From: Runella defluvii
GTDB taxonomy: Bacteria > Bacteroidota > Bacteroidia > Cytophagales > Spirosomataceae
Length of the DNA stretch: 64,000 bases
Direction: 5' to 3'
NCBI RefSeq assembly: GCF_014195535.1
Contig: NZ_JACIBY010000001.1
Location: 809,748-873,747 of the forward strand
The position numbers and the translations under genes were made by a program. Of this stretch, positions 29,317 through 38,410 are shown one piece after another (positions within the stretch are counted from its first letter, which is position 1; every line of letters begins with the position of its first letter). The notes under the pieces are model-generated. The model saw only the letters and a program-made list of their open reading frames with translations, was not told the DNA's origin and ran no database searches.

Positions 29317-31953
29317 CTAAAAAGGATAACCAATACCAATATTAAAGACGGGTAAATTGGCACTAGAGCGACGGAACGAAAACCGTGGAAGCACATAACG
29401 TTCGTCGATGGTGATTGGCTTTCCGTCGGCGTCTTTGGTTTCAAAAATGCGGCTCGGGTCATAGACTTTGATCCCCATGTCGAGGCGGAAAATGAAATAA
29501 GAAAGGTCGTATCGCAGCCCTACGCCTGTGCCCACTGCAATCTCTTTGTAAAAACGACTAACGTCGAAAGCGCCTTTGAGGGTATTTTGGTTGGGCGTGG
29601 CGTTTTTGTCGAGGCGTAAGCGCCAAGCATTGCCAGCGTCGATAAACAAAGCGTAATTAACATCGCCCACAAACCGAAACAAATGCCCCCGAAGTTCGAG
29701 GTTAGTTTCCATCAAAACGTCTCCTAGTTGCTCAAAACGATACTCAAAGCTGCTGTATTCGGTGACGCCAGGCTGCAAAGTGGTGGTCGTGCCGTTGCGG
29801 AAAATCGGACTTCCCGTTTGTAAATCGACGTTGGGGTAGGCCGAGCCAAGCCCAAGCCGCCGAGGAGGCCATGCCCTGAGGCTGTTGCTACCACCGCCCG
29901 TGAGCGACTTTTCGTAGGGAGCAACGCGTCGGTTGTTGTAATTAAAAATCAAACCAGCATTGGCCCGATAGACCAGCGTACTTTTGGGGCCAATGGGGTG
30001 GTAAGTTCGGTATTCTCCGTTGAATTTTAGAAATTTATAGAGTTCAAAACCTGTGAGAATGAGCGGGAGTCTTTGTTGTCGGAGCAGGTTGAGCGAGGTT
30101 CCCCCAGCTTCTACAAACCAGCGCAAATAGTGCGCTTTTCGGTTTTGACCAATGATGTTGTTATTAAACACATACGAAAAACTCATGCTCGAAATAACCG
30201 CCGATTGAAAGCTGAATTTCAGGGGATTGCCTCCATAGGTGTAAAGTGAATCCAACAAATAGGAAAACTTTTGGCTTTGTTTACTTTCCAAAATACTCAA
30301 ATCAATGGGCGTGAAGTTGAGGTATTCGTACTCGCTTTTTTTCCAGTTGTAGCGCAAACTCGCCTGAAGACCACTTCGTACAAAATCGGGGTCGGCACCC
30401 AAGAAATCGCGGTTGGTGTAGTTATAGCCAAGGCTTAGGATGCTTCGTGGGGTCTTGCGGTTGAGGCGCGACGCGAGTTTTCCAGGAAATAAAATACGGG
30501 GAAAAATAAGGGCGGTATTGGCACCTAGTTCTAGCGTACGAACGAGTTGAGAGGTATTATTCAACCCAAAATTGGCATCTAATGCTCCGCGCAGTGATAC
30601 CTCGAAGTTTTCGAGCCGTCCAAAAATATTACGAACCCGAAAAGTGCCATTCAAAAAAGGGCCAGGAAGGTTTTGTACCACGTTTACGCCACTTTCGCCC
30701 GTTACTTGGTACTTGTCTTGGGGCAATACCCGAATAAGCGTCCGAATTTGGCCGTTGGTAGTATCCGATTCGATGTTAATAAATTGAAACTGGTCAAGCA
30801 CGCTCAACTGACGGTAGGTTTCTTCCCAATCGCTTTGTTTGTAAAGTGCCCCTGGGCGGAGCAAAATTTTGCTATCCAAAACGCGCGGGGCGTAGTTTTG
30901 TTTGGGCAAAAAGGAATACGTAATTCCGCGAAAAGAAGTGGTAGCTCGCGGTGTGCTGTTGGGGTCATTGGGAAGTGGCTCCACCCGAAAACCAACGCTG
31001 CTAAACCGATATTGGGTATGCGTGGTCTGATTGCGGGGGTAATTGACCTGCAAACCTTTAATGTCCACGATGTGAAACAAGGAGTCGGTGGCGGGGTCGT
31101 GCGCGCTGGTATCTACCAAAAAACCGCCGTAACGTTTCCCAAGGGCATTTTGAACGGGGCGAAGGTAGTTTTTATCAAAACCATAGTAGCCATTTTCACG
31201 CATGAGGCGTTCAATGCGTCCGCTTTCGTTGATGACGTCGCTATTGCGGTAGTTTTTGTTAGATTTCAAAAAAGACACTTCCTTGTTTTTTTGCAACAAG
31301 GAGTCAATGGCGGCATCTTTGTGGGTAAAAATATCGACGTTTCGGAGGCGGTGCGGAAGCCCTTCTTTGATGCTATAGGTGGTTCGGACGTGGCGCAAAA
31401 GGGTATCGGTGGCAAAAGAGACGTGGGCATCGCGGTAGCCTTGGTTAATCAAATAATTTTTGATTTTCTGGGCGTTGCTTTGCGCATCTTTGTCCGAAAA
31501 ATAGACGGGAGGCTCGCCCACGGTTTGCATCCACCAATTGCCCGACTCGATGCGTTTTTGGTATTTTGTTCCCAAACGCGTGTATTTGCGACGCAGTTTG
31601 GCAAGCTTTCGGCTGTCGTTGGCATAGCGCTCAAACTGGAGTTCATAATAACTGGTCAGGGAGTCAAGTTTTTGGCGGGCGGGAGTGCGGTCGTAGCGTT
31701 TGTCGAAGTATTGATATACCCACAGCGAAACCGTTGCCCCAGGTATGGCCAAGAAGCGCTTGTTGGGGCGCTGGGGAAGGAGGGCGGCCAAATCTTCGGT
31801 TTTGACGGCACTATTTCCTCGGAAACTTTGGTTTCCAAGCAAAAATTCATCTTTTTTGAGGGTACTTTTGGGAGAACAAGCACCTAAAATAAGAAGAAAA
31901 ATCAGCGACAAATACCCCAAAAAGGGGCGAAAATGAGTTGCCTTATTGTGCAT
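29317..31953 (-). CDS. BamA/TamA-like outer-membrane assembly lipoprotein
   Basis: The 878-residue protein has a lipoprotein signal (LSLIFLLILGAC, Cys about 26), POTRA-like domains in the periplasmic half (about 30-420) and a C-terminal Omp85 beta-barrel (about 450-878). The barrel has the late ALFIDAGNAW segment and a final aromatic strand ending in Phe. It would insert or export outer-membrane proteins. Lipidated Omp85 proteins of this kind are usual in Bacteroidota beside the main BamA. A TTG start three codons earlier is rejected. The divergent methyltransferase starts 20 nt away, so the promoters overlap. Confidence 0.9.
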   Translation of the reverse strand: MHNKATHFRPFLGYLSLIFLLILGACSPKSTLKKDEFLLGNQSFRGNSAVKTEDLAALLPQRPNKRFLAIPGATVSLWVYQYFDKRYDRTPARQKLDSLTSYYELQFERYANDSRKLAKLRRKYTRLGTKYQKRIESGNWWMQTVGEPPVYFSDKDAQSNAQKIKNYLINQGYRDAHVSFATDTLLRHVRTTYSIKEGLPHRLRNVDIFTHKDAAIDSLLQKNKEVSFLKSNKNYRNSDVINESGRIERLMRENGYYGFDKNYLRPVQNALGKRYGGFLVDTSAHDPATDSLFHIVDIKGLQVNYPRNQTTHTQYRFSSVGFRVEPLPNDPNSTPRATTSFRGITYSFLPKQNYAPRVLDSKILLRPGALYKQSDWEETYRQLSVLDQFQFINIESDTTNGQIRTLIRVLPQDKYQVTGESGVNVVQNLPGPFLNGTFRVRNIFGRLENFEVSLRGALDANFGLNNTSQLVRTLELGANTALIFPRILFPGKLASRLNRKTPRSILSLGYNYTNRDFLGADPDFVRSGLQASLRYNWKKSEYEYLNFTPIDLSILESKQSQKFSYLLDSLYTYGGNPLKFSFQSAVISSMSFSYVFNNNIIGQNRKAHYLRWFVEAGGTSLNLLRQQRLPLILTGFELYKFLKFNGEYRTYHPIGPKSTLVYRANAGLIFNYNNRRVAPYEKSLTGGGSNSLRAWPPRRLGLGSAYPNVDLQTGSPIFRNGTTTTLQPGVTEYSSFEYRFEQLGDVLMETNLELRGHLFRFVGDVNYALFIDAGNAWRLRLDKNATPNQNTLKGAFDVSRFYKEIAVGTGVGLRYDLSYFIFRLDMGIKVYDPSRIFETKDADGKPITIDERYVLPRFSFRRSSANLPVFNIGIGYPF

Positions 31954-31973
31954 TATCGACAATTATATACCTG

Positions 31974-32723
31974 ATGCTTTCTAAGAACATATTAAAATAC
32001 CTCACCTCGCTCCAGCAAAAAAAATACCGTCAAGAATACGGCGCTTTTTTGGTGGAAGGGGCTAAAAGTGTCCTTGAACTACTTGCCTCCGATTTCGAGG
32101 TAGAAATGGTGGTGGCAACCGACAAATTTTACAAAGAAAACACGCGAAGCTTAGAGAAACAACCTTTTCGGGTTGAAATAGCTACGCCTGACGAGCTCGT
32201 ACGGGCAGGAACGCTGCAATCCAACGATGCGGCGCTTGCCGTGGTTAAAACGAAATCGAACGATTTTTTGTATGCCGAAGAAGGAGAATACGTGCTGGTA
32301 CTGGACGATATTCGCGACCCTGGCAACCTGGGGACAATGATTCGGATTGCAGATTGGTACGGGATTCGTAAAATGGTGTGCTCGCTCACAACCACCGATT
32401 GGTACAACCCCAAAGTGGTGGCAGCCAGCAAAGGCTCGTTTACGCGAGTTCAGGGCTTTTACACCGATTTAGGGGCTTATTTTGAGGGGCACTTGGCGAG
32501 CGAGGTGAGCGTGTATGGGACGTTTTTGGAAGGAAAAAATATCCACCAAATTACATTTGCCAAAACGGGCTACATCGTAATGGGCAACGAGTCGAACGGG
32601 ATTGGGAGCGAGGTTGAAAAATTTGTGACAGATAAGGTGACAATTCCTCGTTTCGGAGAGGCCGAATCACTCAATGTGGGCATTGCCACCGCGATTGTGC
32701 TGGATAATTGGCGGCGAAAGTAG
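31974..32723 (+). CDS. SpoU/TrmH-family RNA 2'-O-methyltransferase
   Basis: The 249-residue protein has an N-terminal RNA-substrate domain (about 5-90) and a C-terminal SPOUT knot with the three motifs: DIRDPGNLGTMIRIADW, GNESNGIG and IPRFGEAESLNVGIATAI. It methylates a ribose in rRNA or tRNA using S-adenosylmethionine; the exact site is unknown. The ATG at 31974 gives the family start. Confidence 0.92.
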   Translation: MLSKNILKYLTSLQQKKYRQEYGAFLVEGAKSVLELLASDFEVEMVVATDKFYKENTRSLEKQPFRVEIATPDELVRAGTLQSNDAALAVVKTKSNDFLYAEEGEYVLVLDDIRDPGNLGTMIRIADWYGIRKMVCSLTTTDWYNPKVVAASKGSFTRVQGFYTDLGAYFEGHLASEVSVYGTFLEGKNIHQITFAKTGYIVMGNESNGIGSEVEKFVTDKVTIPRFGEAESLNVGIATAIVLDNWRRK

Positions 32724-32775
32724 GGAGGAAGAGTTTTGGCTAAAAAATTGTATTTTTGAAAAAAGAACTACCACC

Positions 32776-33336
32776 ATGATACAAACTTCACAAAATACTG
32801 TGCAATTACCTCGTACGCTGGAAGAGTTTCTTGATTGGGAACCTAATGACGGTTACAAGTATGAATGGAACGACGGGGATATAATTCAATTTACAGGAAT
32901 GAAAAAAGAACAGCTTTATATCTATGACCTACTGCTTGGTCTATTTTTCGAACAAGGATATAAAAAAGTAGGAACTTTAGTCGCAGAACAGGATGTGATG
33001 TTGTCAGGTATTCAAATGCGCCGTCCAGACATTTCCTATTTTACCCGAGAACAAGTACAGAAGAGTAGGTCGGGGGAGGATGTAATTCCTGAGTTTGTGA
33101 TTGAGATTATTTCCAACAATGACCAAATCAATCAGCTAGAAAAGAAAATTACAGAATATTTCAGAGCAGGTGTAAAAGTGATTTGGAACATCATTCCCGA
33201 ACATGAAGTCGTGTATGTTTACACGTCTCGCCGCGATGTAAAAGTTTGCCTTGAAGATGATGTTTGCTCGGCAAAACCTGTGCTACCTATGTTTGAAATA
33301 AAGGCATCGGCTCTATTTTCTGGAGAAATGGATTAG
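32776..33336 (+). CDS. Uma2-family (DUF820) PD-(D/E)XK protein
   Basis: The 186-residue protein contains MRRPDISYF and PEFVIEIISNND, the D...ExK-like arrangement of Uma2 restriction-endonuclease-fold proteins, preceded by an Asp/Glu-rich N-terminal strand. Uma2 proteins are common in Cyanobacteria and Bacteroidota, but their function is unknown. The ATG at 32776 follows a TATTTTTG promoter box (32751-32758). A repeat block begins about 80 nt after its stop. Confidence 0.85.
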   Translation: MIQTSQNTVQLPRTLEEFLDWEPNDGYKYEWNDGDIIQFTGMKKEQLYIYDLLLGLFFEQGYKKVGTLVAEQDVMLSGIQMRRPDISYFTREQVQKSRSGEDVIPEFVIEIISNNDQINQLEKKITEYFRAGVKVIWNIIPEHEVVYVYTSRRDVKVCLEDDVCSAKPVLPMFEIKASALFSGEMD

Positions 33337-33417
33337 CTGTTTTTCAAAATGAATAACTATGCGTCGGGATGTTACTATCTCGGCGTTTTTTTTGCGTCGG
33401 AGACTACCCATCGTGTG

Positions 33418-33540
33418 CCCGATAGCGCGAGCGTCCTCGCACGTGCTGACAATTCTGAGGCTTCAAGCCTTGGTAGGGAAAATAAGGAGGCTAGAAGCCT
33501 GCTAATAAAAGGCACGAGCGGGGATGCTCGCGCCATCGGG
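33418..33540. repeat. Repeat R1: complete copy with terminal inverted ends
   Basis: The ends are complementary over about 27 nt with a few mismatches: CCCGATAGCGCGAGCG on the left and GCTCGCGCCATCGGG on the right. Inside are two small hairpins (AGGCTTCAAGCCT and AGGCTAGAAGCCT). Positions 33439-33540 recur as R2 and R3. It has the look of a MITE or composite REP. Confidence 0.8.
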
Positions 33541-33578
33541 GTGCGACGAACAGAAATAGAACAATAACTTTTTTTGAT

Positions 33579-34310
33579 ATGATACATGTTGAAGATGTAG
33601 AAAAATACCTGATTGAGATTGTAACTGACTATCTCATAAGCCAAGGTTTCGAGCATTTGGCAGAAGACCCTGCTTGTGTATTTACCAAATTCTTTCCGTT
33701 TGGTTTTGATCAAATCACTTTTGATATTTCCGAAGTGATTCATGGCAGTAGTGTAAAATATGTTCTCGTCAGAGGATATAAAAACATTGAAAAACATTGG
33801 GAGAAATATTATGAGATAGTAGGGTATCCATTGACTTCTGATGTACCTACAATAGCAACACATGCGATTCTTATTGATAAAAAATATGAAAAATATCCTG
33901 ACGATGCTATGATGTACGGTGGGGCTGATTTAATAAGGAATAACCACGAACAACAGGACTTAAAACAATATTTTGAAGAGTTCAAATGGCAATATGAAAA
34001 TCTATTGATACCCGTTTTAGAAAAATCAAGAGATGTAAGGTGGTTAGACCAAAAAATCAATGCCGAACCGCTGAAATTTAAAGATTTTGGAGAAATAGCT
34101 CCTATGACACATAGCACTGAATTTCACAAACTCATCATAGCCAAATTAGCAGGCAATCCGCGCTATGAGCAAATCTATCAGCTTGTCAGAGGTACGTTGG
34201 TAGAGTGGGCTAACGAAGAAGAACAAGGCAAAAATATGTTGTCTGCTTTTGATAAAGTCTATGAGGATTTAAAAGAAGTTAAGCCTTTGGAGAATCCTAT
34301 TTTATCATAA
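33579..34310 (+). CDS. ORFan protein, 243 residues, between repeats R1 and R2
   Basis: No family is recognised. The protein is soluble, acidic and mixed alpha/beta by eye, with no signal peptide. Notable stretches are DPACVFTKFFPFGFDQITFDISEVIHG near the N-terminus and a helical C-terminus. It is clearly more AT-rich than the flanking housekeeping genes and is bounded on both sides by copies of one repeat. Confidence 0.6.
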   Translation: MIHVEDVEKYLIEIVTDYLISQGFEHLAEDPACVFTKFFPFGFDQITFDISEVIHGSSVKYVLVRGYKNIEKHWEKYYEIVGYPLTSDVPTIATHAILIDKKYEKYPDDAMMYGGADLIRNNHEQQDLKQYFEEFKWQYENLLIPVLEKSRDVRWLDQKINAEPLKFKDFGEIAPMTHSTEFHKLIIAKLAGNPRYEQIYQLVRGTLVEWANEEEQGKNMLSAFDKVYEDLKEVKPLENPILS

Positions 34311-34352
34311 TTATAAAAAACATTCTATGAAGCTTCTGCTGGCGATTGCTCC

Positions 34353-34451
34353 GCACGTGCTGACTATTCCGAGGTCTAGCCTTGTTAGGAAAAATAGGAG
34401 GCTAGAAACCTGCTAATAAAAGGCACGAGCGGGGATGCTCGCGCCATCGGG
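34353..34451. repeat. Repeat R2
   Basis: It matches R1 from GCACGTGCTGAC to GCGCCATCGGG with scattered changes and a small deletion in the first internal hairpin. It lacks R1's left outer arm, so it cannot form the full terminal pairing. Confidence 0.78.
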
Positions 34452-34476
34452 AATTTGAGAGTAGGAAAGGTTCAAA

Positions 34477-35223
34477 ATGAAATATGCAATGAACAGAAAG
34501 TTAATTATTTTGATGACGATTTTAGCAGCTTTGTTTGGTTATAAAGTTGTTAATTATTATTTGCCCTCTAAAACACTCAACCCCTATTTTGAAACTCGTA
34601 AAACGGGCTATACTTGGTTGGGGTACGACATCTATGAACATAAAAGGTTTTTCTCAGAGAATATTCGTTTTAAATACTATTTCTTGGACAATCATAATTA
34701 TTTTATACTAAGTTTGGGGCCATATAGTGATTTACGAAAAAAAAAACTTAAAGATATCAAAGTTAAGTCCTTTCACTTATATAATGAGGAATACAAACAA
34801 AACTATGATGATTTTGATGTAGGGGTTTTTGTTATGAAAGTTTTTGATTTTAATTTGCTTTTAGGTGATACTTTAAAATATTATAAGAAAGAAAATAATA
34901 AAATTTTAAAGCAAAAATTTTACGATATTTCAGTCTCAGATACATTGTATTATTTTGTTTCGGAACATCCTTTAGAATCAGAAAATTATCCATTTAAAGA
35001 AGCTTATTTAGTGTCTGAATCGAAAGGAATAATATCTACCCTATTAGTCGATGAAAGTAGATCTCCTATTCAGGTGCGTTTTTTACGAGGAAATTGGAAT
35101 TCAGCATTGTACAAAGGTAAGAAAGTGACAATAAAATATATTGTCAAAAAAGAGGATACCCCTGAAGTGAATGAGATTGACATTAAGCAGCTACCTGTAT
35201 TTAAAAAAGAGTGTTTTTGGTGA
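34477..35223 (+). CDS. ORFan with N-terminal membrane segment, 248 residues, between R2 and R3
   Basis: An N-terminal hydrophobic stretch (about 7-24) suggests a signal anchor; the rest is Lys/Tyr/Phe-rich and probably extracytoplasmic. A later in-frame ATG at 34489 is an equally possible start. No domain is recognised. It is strongly AT-rich and bounded by copies R2 and R3 of the repeat, like its neighbour. Confidence 0.55.
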   Translation: MKYAMNRKLIILMTILAALFGYKVVNYYLPSKTLNPYFETRKTGYTWLGYDIYEHKRFFSENIRFKYYFLDNHNYFILSLGPYSDLRKKKLKDIKVKSFHLYNEEYKQNYDDFDVGVFVMKVFDFNLLLGDTLKYYKKENNKILKQKFYDISVSDTLYYFVSEHPLESENYPFKEAYLVSESKGIISTLLVDESRSPIQVRFLRGNWNSALYKGKKVTIKYIVKKEDTPEVNEIDIKQLPVFKKECFW

Positions 35224-35243
35224 AGATGAAAATTACAGATAGA

Positions 35244-35344
35244 GCACGTGCTGACAATTCTGAGGCTTCAAGCCTTGGTAGGGAAAATAAGGAGGCTAGA
35301 AGCCTGCTAATAAAAGGCACGAGCGGAGACGCTCGCGCCACCGG
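35244..35344. repeat. Repeat R3
   Basis: It is nearly identical to 33439-33540 in the same orientation, including the inner hairpins and GAGCGGAGACGCTCGCG end. Like R2 it lacks the outer left arm. Confidence 0.8.
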
Positions 35345-35441
35345 AGAAAATACAGCTAAAAATACTACTTGACTTCAATCTATCCTATTCCTCATCGTTG
35401 GTAGCGTTTTTTTACCATTCATAATTTTTTTTAAAATAAAA

Positions 35442-35472
35442 TTGGTTGATATGTCAACTTGTTTTACTTTTG
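35442..35472 (+). promoter_or_regulatory. marR promoter with operator between its two boxes
   Basis: TTG (35442-35444) and TACTTTTG (35465-35472) are spaced by 20 nt, as in Bacteroidota promoters. The near-palindrome GTTGATATGTCAAC (35445-35458) fills most of the spacer, so a bound repressor would block the polymerase. The ATG comes 4 nt after the -7 box, so the message may be leaderless. Confidence 0.65.
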
Positions 35473-35476
35473 TCGC

Positions 35477-35953
35477 ATGGAACCTCAACAAGAAATACAT
35501 ATCAAGGAAAAAATCTGGAAACATTTGGGCCAGTACCTTACCTTCAACATCAACCACGTGTCTCATTTGTTTGTGAGAAAAATCAATCGTGAGTTGGGGC
35601 AGACGGGGCTGTCGATTCAAATTGAGCAGTTCCCGATTTTGTTTTTAGTTCGCTATTCAGCCGATGAACCACTTTCTCAGCAAGACATTGCCAATTTGCT
35701 CCAAAAGGACAAATCGGCGATTCAGCGCTCGATTCGCACCTTGGAAAGGGATGGTTATATCCGAATCGTGAGCGATGATGTGGACCGCCGTCGTAATCTG
35801 ATTCACTTGACGCCCGCAGGGAAATTTGCCGTGGATAAAATCGCTGATTTGGCAGCGGTCATCAACCAAGATGTGACTAGTAAACTCACCCAAGAAGAAT
35901 CAGAAACCTTGATGAAGCTTTTACAAAAAGTAGCTTCGACCATTGAATTTTAA
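35477..35953 (+). CDS. MarR-family transcriptional regulator
   Basis: The 158-residue protein has the MarR winged helix-turn-helix (about 55-125): ADEPLSQQDIANLLQKDKSAIQRSIRTLERDGYI followed by the wing DDVDRRRNLIHLT. N- and C-terminal helices provide the dimer interface. It precedes a TolC-MFP-RND set, and identical GTTGATATGTCAAC sites lie before it and before the pump genes. It most likely represses itself and the pump until a ligand binds. Confidence 0.92.
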   Translation: MEPQQEIHIKEKIWKHLGQYLTFNINHVSHLFVRKINRELGQTGLSIQIEQFPILFLVRYSADEPLSQQDIANLLQKDKSAIQRSIRTLERDGYIRIVSDDVDRRRNLIHLTPAGKFAVDKIADLAAVINQDVTSKLTQEESETLMKLLQKVASTIEF

Positions 35954-35969
35954 ATTTTTTGTTCAATTA

Positions 35970-35983
35970 GTTGATATGTCAAC
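35970..35983. promoter_or_regulatory. Second MarR operator, upstream of the efflux genes
   Basis: GTTGATATGTCAAC repeats the site at 35445-35458 base for base, 28 nt ahead of the TolC-like gene's ATG. It lies in the 58-nt gap after the marR stop. A -7 box after it is less clear (TAATTTTT, 35987-35994). Confidence 0.65.
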
Positions 35984-36011
35984 TTATAATTTTTCTTAGT
36001 AAAGTACAACC

Positions 36012-37337
36012 ATGAAAAAAATCGCAGTCTTTTTAACGCTTCTGCTGTCGGCTTCGCTACCGAGCTTCGCGCAGCAAACGTGGTCGTTGAAAGCTTGCCT
36101 CGACTACGGCCTTCAGCATTTTGGTTCGGTGCGAATCGCTCAGTACCAACAGGAGACGGCCAACGAGCAAGCTCGGCAAGCCTTGGGCACTTATATGCCG
36201 CAAGTATCGGCGACTGGAAACTTCACCGATAACCTCAAACTCCAAAGCACGCTCCTACCAGCGGGCTTTGCAGGCCCCGAACCTAAGCGGATTTCGTTGG
36301 GTTCGAAGTACCAAACCGTGGCTTCGGCGCAATTGACCCAAACCATTTACGACAAAGCCGCTTTGCTTGGTTTGAAAGCCGCTGAGCCCAACCAAAAATT
36401 GGCCGACTTGTCGATGCGCCAAACGAAAGAGGAGATTATCTACAACATCGCGAGCAATTACTACCAAGTATTTATTGTAAAACAGCAGATTGCGTTGTTG
36501 AAAGATAACCTAGACCGTACCGAAAAAGTGTTGAATGTCTTGCGGTTACAGCGCGATAATGGCGTGATTCAAGCCATTGACGTCACCAATACCGAAGTTA
36601 CTTATAACAACACGCGCTCACAGTTGGCGTTGAGCGAGAGCAATTTGGCGTTGGCTCTCAACCGCCTCAAATACCAAATGGGGCTCACGCAAGACCAAGA
36701 CGTGAATGTCTCGGATTCGTTGCTACTTCGTCAAACGCCGCAGGTAGAAACGAGTCAATTTAACGCGCCAGGGTTGGTGTCGTACCAAAAAGCGGCGACC
36801 AATTTGGAATTACAAAAACTTCAATTGCAGCGAATTAAGGCAGGATACCAGCCGACGGTGAGCTTTACGGCCAGTTATGGTTCGATGGCGTTGGGTAACC
36901 AATTTGCCGATGGCTTTCGCAATTTTACGGGCTTCGGAAGCGTGGGATTGCGCTTGAACGTGCCCATTTTCGATGGATTCCAGCGGGATGCGCAGTACAA
37001 ACAACAGCGCCTTACGATTTTGACCCAAGAAGAACAATTGCGGATGAACGTGGCGGCGTTTGGATTGCAGTTTAACAACGCCCAAACCCAAATTCAAAAA
37101 GCCAGTACAAGCATCCAAAACGATGAACGTACCGTGAAGCAAGCCCAAGAGGTTTATAACGTCGTGACGTTGCAGTACAAACAAGGTACCAAGTCGTTGA
37201 CCGACCTCATCAACGCCGACAATTCGTACCGTCAGTCTCAATCGAATTACATTAACTCACTCATTAATTTTTACCAAGCGCGCCTCGACCTCGAACAGTC
37301 GCAAGGAACGTTGCTAACTTTCTATAATCAACTCTAG
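36012..37337 (+). CDS. TolC-family outer-membrane efflux protein
   Basis: The 441-residue protein has a signal peptide (1-20, ending SFAQ) and two OEP halves of long helices around residues 130-230 and 330-425, with short barrel strands between. It would form the trimeric outer-membrane duct. It is followed by the membrane-fusion gene after 2 nt and then by the RND pump gene, completing a tripartite exporter. Confidence 0.92.
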   Translation: MKKIAVFLTLLLSASLPSFAQQTWSLKACLDYGLQHFGSVRIAQYQQETANEQARQALGTYMPQVSATGNFTDNLKLQSTLLPAGFAGPEPKRISLGSKYQTVASAQLTQTIYDKAALLGLKAAEPNQKLADLSMRQTKEEIIYNIASNYYQVFIVKQQIALLKDNLDRTEKVLNVLRLQRDNGVIQAIDVTNTEVTYNNTRSQLALSESNLALALNRLKYQMGLTQDQDVNVSDSLLLRQTPQVETSQFNAPGLVSYQKAATNLELQKLQLQRIKAGYQPTVSFTASYGSMALGNQFADGFRNFTGFGSVGLRLNVPIFDGFQRDAQYKQQRLTILTQEEQLRMNVAAFGLQFNNAQTQIQKASTSIQNDERTVKQAQEVYNVVTLQYKQGTKSLTDLINADNSYRQSQSNYINSLINFYQARLDLEQSQGTLLTFYNQL

Positions 37338-37339
37338 AA

Positions 37340-38398
37340 ATGAAAAAGTCCTCATTTATCGTCGCTCTGGTTTTGGTAGTCGCTGCGTCACTGATTGCTT
37401 TTCGCTTGACGGCCAATAAAAAGAAAATTGATGCCCAAAAAGCATTGCCAACCACCAATAATAATACCCCTATTCCAGTCACTGTCAGTCAGGTAGCGGA
37501 AGGAGAGGTGTCTCAACAATTGATTAAAACAGGAAACTTGGTTCCGTTTAAGGAAGCGGCTATTACGGCCATGACCGCAGGACGCGTTACCAACGTCAAC
37601 TTTGACCTTGGTTCGCAAGTGAGTCAAGGGGCAGTTTTGGTACAATTGGATAACAAATTGAAAGAATTATCGCTCGAATCGACGCAATTGACCATCAACA
37701 AACTCAAAAAAGACGTGGATCGCTACACCACTTTGTTGGCAGGAAACGCAACCACCGAAATACAGGTCAACGAAGTGAAGTTCAACTACGAAAATGCCCT
37801 TAATCAGGCCGAACAAATCAAAAAACAAATTGCCGATGCGGCGGTGAAGGCACCAATCAGCGGTCGTATTGTGAAAAAAGACATCGAACCAGGTGAGTTT
37901 GTGGGTGCGGGTACGGTGGTCGGGACGATTTTGGACGTGGCGCGTCTGAAAGTGGATGTTCAGGTCAACGAAAGTGACGTGTATCAATTAAAGGTAGGGC
38001 AAGTTGTGAAAGTAACGACCGATATTTTTCCTGATAAAGTACTGACAGGAAAGGTGAGCTACATCGCGCCGCAAGGAAGCAATGAGCACAATTATCCCGT
38101 TGAAATTACGATTGCTAGCCCTGCGGGATTGAAAGCAGGAACGTTTGTAAACGTCGATTTTTCTCAAAAATCAAACCAGCGGGCGTTGCTTATTCCACGT
38201 TTGGCGTTGGTCGAAAGTTTGAAAAACCCGTACGTCTATGTGGTAAACAACAACGTAGCGCACCAGCGTATCATCAAAGTTGGGCGTGAATTGGGCGATA
38301 ACATTGAGGTGCTCAGTGGCCTTGAAACAGGTGATGTAGTGGTCGTGACGGGTCAATTGAACCTCAGCGAAGGACGTAATGTGCAGATTACCAAGTAA
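37340..38398 (+). CDS. RND efflux periplasmic adaptor (membrane-fusion protein)
   Basis: The 352-residue protein has an N-terminal hydrophobic segment (about 5-22), a split biotinyl-lipoyl domain (GRVTNVNFDLGSQVSQG and KAPISGRIVKKDIEPGEFV) around a helical hairpin (about 112-158), a beta-barrel and a C-terminal membrane-proximal domain. It links the pump to the TolC-like duct. It lacks a lipobox Cys, so it is probably held by its N-terminal helix. Confidence 0.92.
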   Translation: MKKSSFIVALVLVVAASLIAFRLTANKKKIDAQKALPTTNNNTPIPVTVSQVAEGEVSQQLIKTGNLVPFKEAAITAMTAGRVTNVNFDLGSQVSQGAVLVQLDNKLKELSLESTQLTINKLKKDVDRYTTLLAGNATTEIQVNEVKFNYENALNQAEQIKKQIADAAVKAPISGRIVKKDIEPGEFVGAGTVVGTILDVARLKVDVQVNESDVYQLKVGQVVKVTTDIFPDKVLTGKVSYIAPQGSNEHNYPVEITIASPAGLKAGTFVNVDFSQKSNQRALLIPRLALVESLKNPYVYVVNNNVAHQRIIKVGRELGDNIEVLSGLETGDVVVVTGQLNLSEGRNVQITK

Positions 38399-38410
38399 AA
38401 AATTACAACC

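Noticed and set aside
30673-31887. Long forward open frame (404 codons) opposite the BamA-like gene
   Set aside because: It is fully antisense to a well-supported gene, has shadow-like composition and no recognisable domains.
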